Shown one piece after another: positions 61,266 through 64,000 of a DNA stretch of 64,000 nt. The translations under genes were made by a program, and so were the position numbers. The notes below the pieces were generated by a model. It saw only the letters and a list, made by a program, of their open reading frames with translations, ran no database searches and was not told the DNA's origin. How positions within the stretch are numbered: the stretch's first letter is position 1; each line of letters starts with the position of its first letter. The DNA is taken from NCBI GenBank assembly GCA_030697175.1, contig JAUYQR010000017.1, forward strand, positions 1 through 64,000, written 5' to 3'. The stretch is from Paracoccaceae bacterium (GTDB lineage: Bacteria; Pseudomonadota; Alphaproteobacteria; Rhodobacterales; Rhodobacteraceae).

Positions 61266-64000
61266 ATGAAGATCGAGCGGAAGTTCACCACCGAGGCCAC
61301 GGGCGCTTATGGCGCGATGGCGTTCAACACCACCGTTTCCGAAATCCGCAACCCGGATGGCACCGTTGTGTTCCGCAACGATGCCGTCGAGGTGCCCGAA
61401 GGCTGGAGCCAGGTCGCCTCCGACGTGCTCGCCCAGAAGTATTTCCGCAAGGCCGGCATCCCGGCACGGCTGAAGCGCGTCAAGGAAAAGGGCGTGCCCG
61501 AATTCCTCTGGCGCTCGGTCCCCGATGAGGCCGCCCTCGCCGACCTGCCCGCCGATCAGCGCAACACCGGCGAAACCTCGTCCAAGCAGGTTTTCGACCG
61601 TCTCGCCGGGGCATGGGCCTATTGGGGCTGGAAGGGTGGCTATTTCACCACCGAAGCCGACGCCCGCGCCTACTATGACGAGATGCGCTTCATGCTGGCC
61701 CGCCAGATGGCCGCCCCGAACAGCCCACAGTGGTTCAACACCGGTCTGCATTGGGCCTACGGCATCGACGGCCCGTCGCAGGGCCACTTCTACGTCGACC
61801 ACAAGACCGGCACGCTGACCAAGTCGACCAGCGCCTACGAACACCCGCAGCCACACGCCTGCTTCATCCAGTCGGTCAAGGATGACCTCGTCGGCGACGG
61901 CGGCATCATGGACCTCTGGGTGCGTGAGGCCCGCCTCTTCAAATACGGCTCCGGCACCGGCACCAACTTCTCCAGCTTGCGCGGCGAGGGCGAGAAACTC
62001 TCGGGCGGCGGCAAGTCCTCGGGCCTGATGGGCTTTCTCAAGATCGGCGACCGCGCCGCCGGGGCGATCAAGTCCGGCGGCACCACCCGCCGCGCGGCCA
62101 AGATGGTCATCATCGACATGGACCACCCGGACGTTGAGGACTTCATCAACTGGAAGGTGATCGAGGAACAGAAGGTCGCGAGCCTCGTCGCCGGCTCCAA
62201 GGTCCACTCCGCCCGCCTGAACGACATCTTCGCCGCGATCAAATCCTTCGACGGCTCGATGGACGGCGCCACCGATCCGGTCCTGAACCCGGCCCTGAAA
62301 GCCGCGATAAGGGCCGCGAAGAAGGCGATGATCCCGGACACCTACACCAACCGCATCCTGCAATACGCGCGGCAGGGCTTCACCAGCATCGAATTCCCGA
62401 CCTACGACACCGACTGGGACAGCGAGGCCTACATCTCGGTCTCCGGCCAGAACTCGAACAACTCGGTCCGCGTCACCGACGCCTTCCTCAAGGCCGTCAA
62501 GAACGACGCCCCCTGGGAACTGATCCGCCGCACCGATGGCAAGGTTGCGAAAACCGTCTCCGCGCGCGAGCTTTGGGACCAGATCGGCCACGCCGCCTGG
62601 GCCTGTGCCGACCCCGGCATCCAGTTCCACGACACCGTCAACGCCTGGCACACCTGCCCCGAAGACGGCGCGATCCGCGGCTCCAACCCCTGCTCGGAAT
62701 ACATGTTCCTCGACGACACCGCCTGCAATCTGGCGTCGATGAACCTGCTCACCTTCTTCCACGATGGCAAGTTCGACGCCGAGGCCTATGTCCACGCCTC
62801 GCGCCTCTGGACCGTCACGCTGGAAATCTCGGTGATGATGGCGCAGTTCCCCAGCCAGGAAATCGCCAAACTCAGCTACGACTTCCGCACCCTCGGCCTC
62901 GGCTACGCCAACATCGGCGGGCTCCTGATGAACATGGGCCTTGGCTATGACAGCAAGGAAGGCCGCGCCCTCTGCGGTGCCCTGACCGCCGTGATGACCG
63001 GCATCTCCTACGCCACCAGCGCGGAAATCGCCAAGGAACTCGGCCCCTTCGCAGGCTACCAGCGCAACCGCGACCACATGCTGCGCGTCATCCGCAACCA
63101 CCGCGCCGCCGCCCATGCGACCGGCGTCTACGAAGGCCTGAACGTCCCCGCCGTGGCGCTTGACCACGCGAACTGCCCGGACCAAAGCCTCGTCGCCCTC
63201 GCCAGATCCGCCTGGGACGAAGCCCTGCGCCTTGGGGAACAGCACGGCTACCGCAACGCCCAGACCACCGTGATCGCCCCCACCGGCACCATCGGCCTCG
63301 TCATGGACTGCGACACCACCGGGATCGAGCCTGACTTCGCCCTCGTCAAGTTCAAGAAACTCGCCGGCGGCGGTTACTTCAAGATCATCAACCAGTCGGT
63401 CCCCGCAGCGCTTGAAAAGCTCGGCTACACCAGCGCCCAATCGGCCGAAATCGTCGCCCACGCTGTCGGCCACGCCTCGCTCGGCCAGGCCCCCGGCATC
63501 AACCACACCTCGCTGATCGGCCACGGCTTCGGCCCGCGCGAGATCGAAAAGCTGGAGGCCGCCCTTCCCTCGGCCTTCGACATCAAGTTCGTCTTCAACC
63601 AGTGGACCCTGGGCGCCGATTTCTGCAAGGGCACCCTTGGCATCCCCGAAGAAAAGCTGAACGACCCGACCTTCGACCTTCTGCGCCACCTCGGCTTCAC
63701 CAAGGCGCAGATCGACGCTGCCAATGACCATGTCTGCGGCACCATGACCCTGGAGAACGCACCCCACCTTCGCGAAGAACACTACTCGGTCTTCGACTGC
63801 GCCAACCCCTGCGGCAAGACCGGCAAGCGCTTCCTCTCGGTCAACAGCCACATCACCATGATGGCGGCGGCCCAGTCCTTCATCTCGGGCGCGATCTCGA
63901 AGACGATCAACATGCCGAACAACGCCACCATCGCCGAAACGCTGGCGGCCTATGAACTCAGCCACTCGCTCGGCATCAAGGCCAACGCGCTCTACCGCGA
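61266..64000 (+). CDS. nrdJ: Vitamin B12-dependent (class II) ribonucleotide reductase, partial
   Basis: Reduces ribonucleotides to deoxyribonucleotides using adenosylcobalamin. The 911 codons present are uninterrupted and continue past the right edge; the family is about 1200 residues, so the C-terminal quarter with its redox Cys is missing. Visible blocks: [41 protein letters not shown], the active-site [49 protein letters not shown] and [20 protein letters not shown]. Start [10 protein letters not shown] with an AGGGG upstream. Oxygen-independent, consistent with a facultative lifestyle. Confidence 0.97.
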   Translation, partial: MKIERKFTTEATGAYGAMAFNTTVSEIRNPDGTVVFRNDAVEVPEGWSQVASDVLAQKYFRKAGIPARLKRVKEKGVPEFLWRSVPDEAALADLPADQRNTGETSSKQVFDRLAGAWAYWGWKGGYFTTEADARAYYDEMRFMLARQMAAPNSPQWFNTGLHWAYGIDGPSQGHFYVDHKTGTLTKSTSAYEHPQPHACFIQSVKDDLVGDGGIMDLWVREARLFKYGSGTGTNFSSLRGEGEKLSGGGKSSGLMGFLKIGDRAAGAIKSGGTTRRAAKMVIIDMDHPDVEDFINWKVIEEQKVASLVAGSKVHSARLNDIFAAIKSFDGSMDGATDPVLNPALKAAIRAAKKAMIPDTYTNRILQYARQGFTSIEFPTYDTDWDSEAYISVSGQNSNNSVRVTDAFLKAVKNDAPWELIRRTDGKVAKTVSARELWDQIGHAAWACADPGIQFHDTVNAWHTCPEDGAIRGSNPCSEYMFLDDTACNLASMNLLTFFHDGKFDAEAYVHASRLWTVTLEISVMMAQFPSQEIAKLSYDFRTLGLGYANIGGLLMNMGLGYDSKEGRALCGALTAVMTGISYATSAEIAKELGPFAGYQRNRDHMLRVIRNHRAAAHATGVYEGLNVPAVALDHANCPDQSLVALARSAWDEALRLGEQHGYRNAQTTVIAPTGTIGLVMDCDTTGIEPDFALVKFKKLAGGGYFKIINQSVPAALEKLGYTSAQSAEIVAHAVGHASLGQAPGINHTSLIGHGFGPREIEKLEAALPSAFDIKFVFNQWTLGADFCKGTLGIPEEKLNDPTFDLLRHLGFTKAQIDAANDHVCGTMTLENAPHLREEHYSVFDCANPCGKTGKRFLSVNSHITMMAAAQSFISGAISKTINMPNNATIAETLAAYELSHSLGIKANALYR

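Noticed and set aside
61167-63965. Minus-strand frame of about 930 codons opposite nrdJ
   Set aside because: Gly/Val/Asp-rich mirror frame; nrdJ motifs on the plus strand are unambiguous.

Overview
The window is chromosomal DNA from a high-GC alphaproteobacterium of the Rhodobacteraceae (Rhodobacter/Tabrizicola/Gemmobacter-like). The evidence is a complete RcGTA-type gene transfer agent (GTA) cluster with cysE on its 3' side, a PDH operon with a lipoyl domain on E1-beta, a Hint-domain protein, a class II ribonucleotide reductase and a tctDE/tctCBA locus. I see no plasmid or prophage hallmarks: no integrase, replication gene, transposase or CRISPR array.

Layout. 1-5.4 kb: a 15-bp tandem repeat at the left edge, then a leftward operon for phosphonate/phosphate-ester uptake (phnC, phnD, two phnE), preceded by an OlsA-like acyltransferase. 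5.7-9.4 kb: a large HWE-family sensor kinase and a single-domain receiver. 9.4-15.7 kb: a tripartite tricarboxylate transport locus (tctE-tctD leftward; an extra solute-binding protein and tctCBA rightward). 15.7-20.1 kb: Hint protein, tRNA-Leu(UAG), trigger factor, HD hydrolase, and the leftward ribosomal operon rpsF-rpsR-rplI. 20.4-26.4 kb: fatty-acid genes fabD-fabG-acpP, an inserted agmatinase-like gene, fabF and mltG.

26.8-40.9 kb: the GTA structural cluster g1-g15 (small and large terminase, portal, protease, capsid, connectors, tail, hub, peptidase, megatron). All seventeen frames are open, so the particle is probably functional. Upstream I find a perfect CtrA half-site pair, a sigma70-like promoter and then an intrinsic terminator before g1. 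Two related C-rich hairpins precede the two most abundant structural proteins.

40.9-44.3 kb: a small conserved gene, cysE and a phospholipid cassette (acyltransferase, CdsA, CDP-alcohol transferase). 44.4-48.1 kb: leftward pdhA-pdhB-pdhC with a palindrome over the predicted start site. 48.2-60.8 kb: central metabolism and housekeeping genes (FtsB-like, class I aldolase, pgk, two cyclophilins, PNPOx-like protein, tyrS, anmK, rarD, desaturase, cupin, eno, two EamA transporters). 61.3 kb to the right edge: nrdJ, cut off by the window, behind a promoter overlapped by an NrdR-box-like palindrome.

Genome-scale texture: several short tandem repeats lie inside or beside genes. An intergenic element with a GGGATATTT-like core appears seven times, always 3' of a gene and in that gene's orientation.
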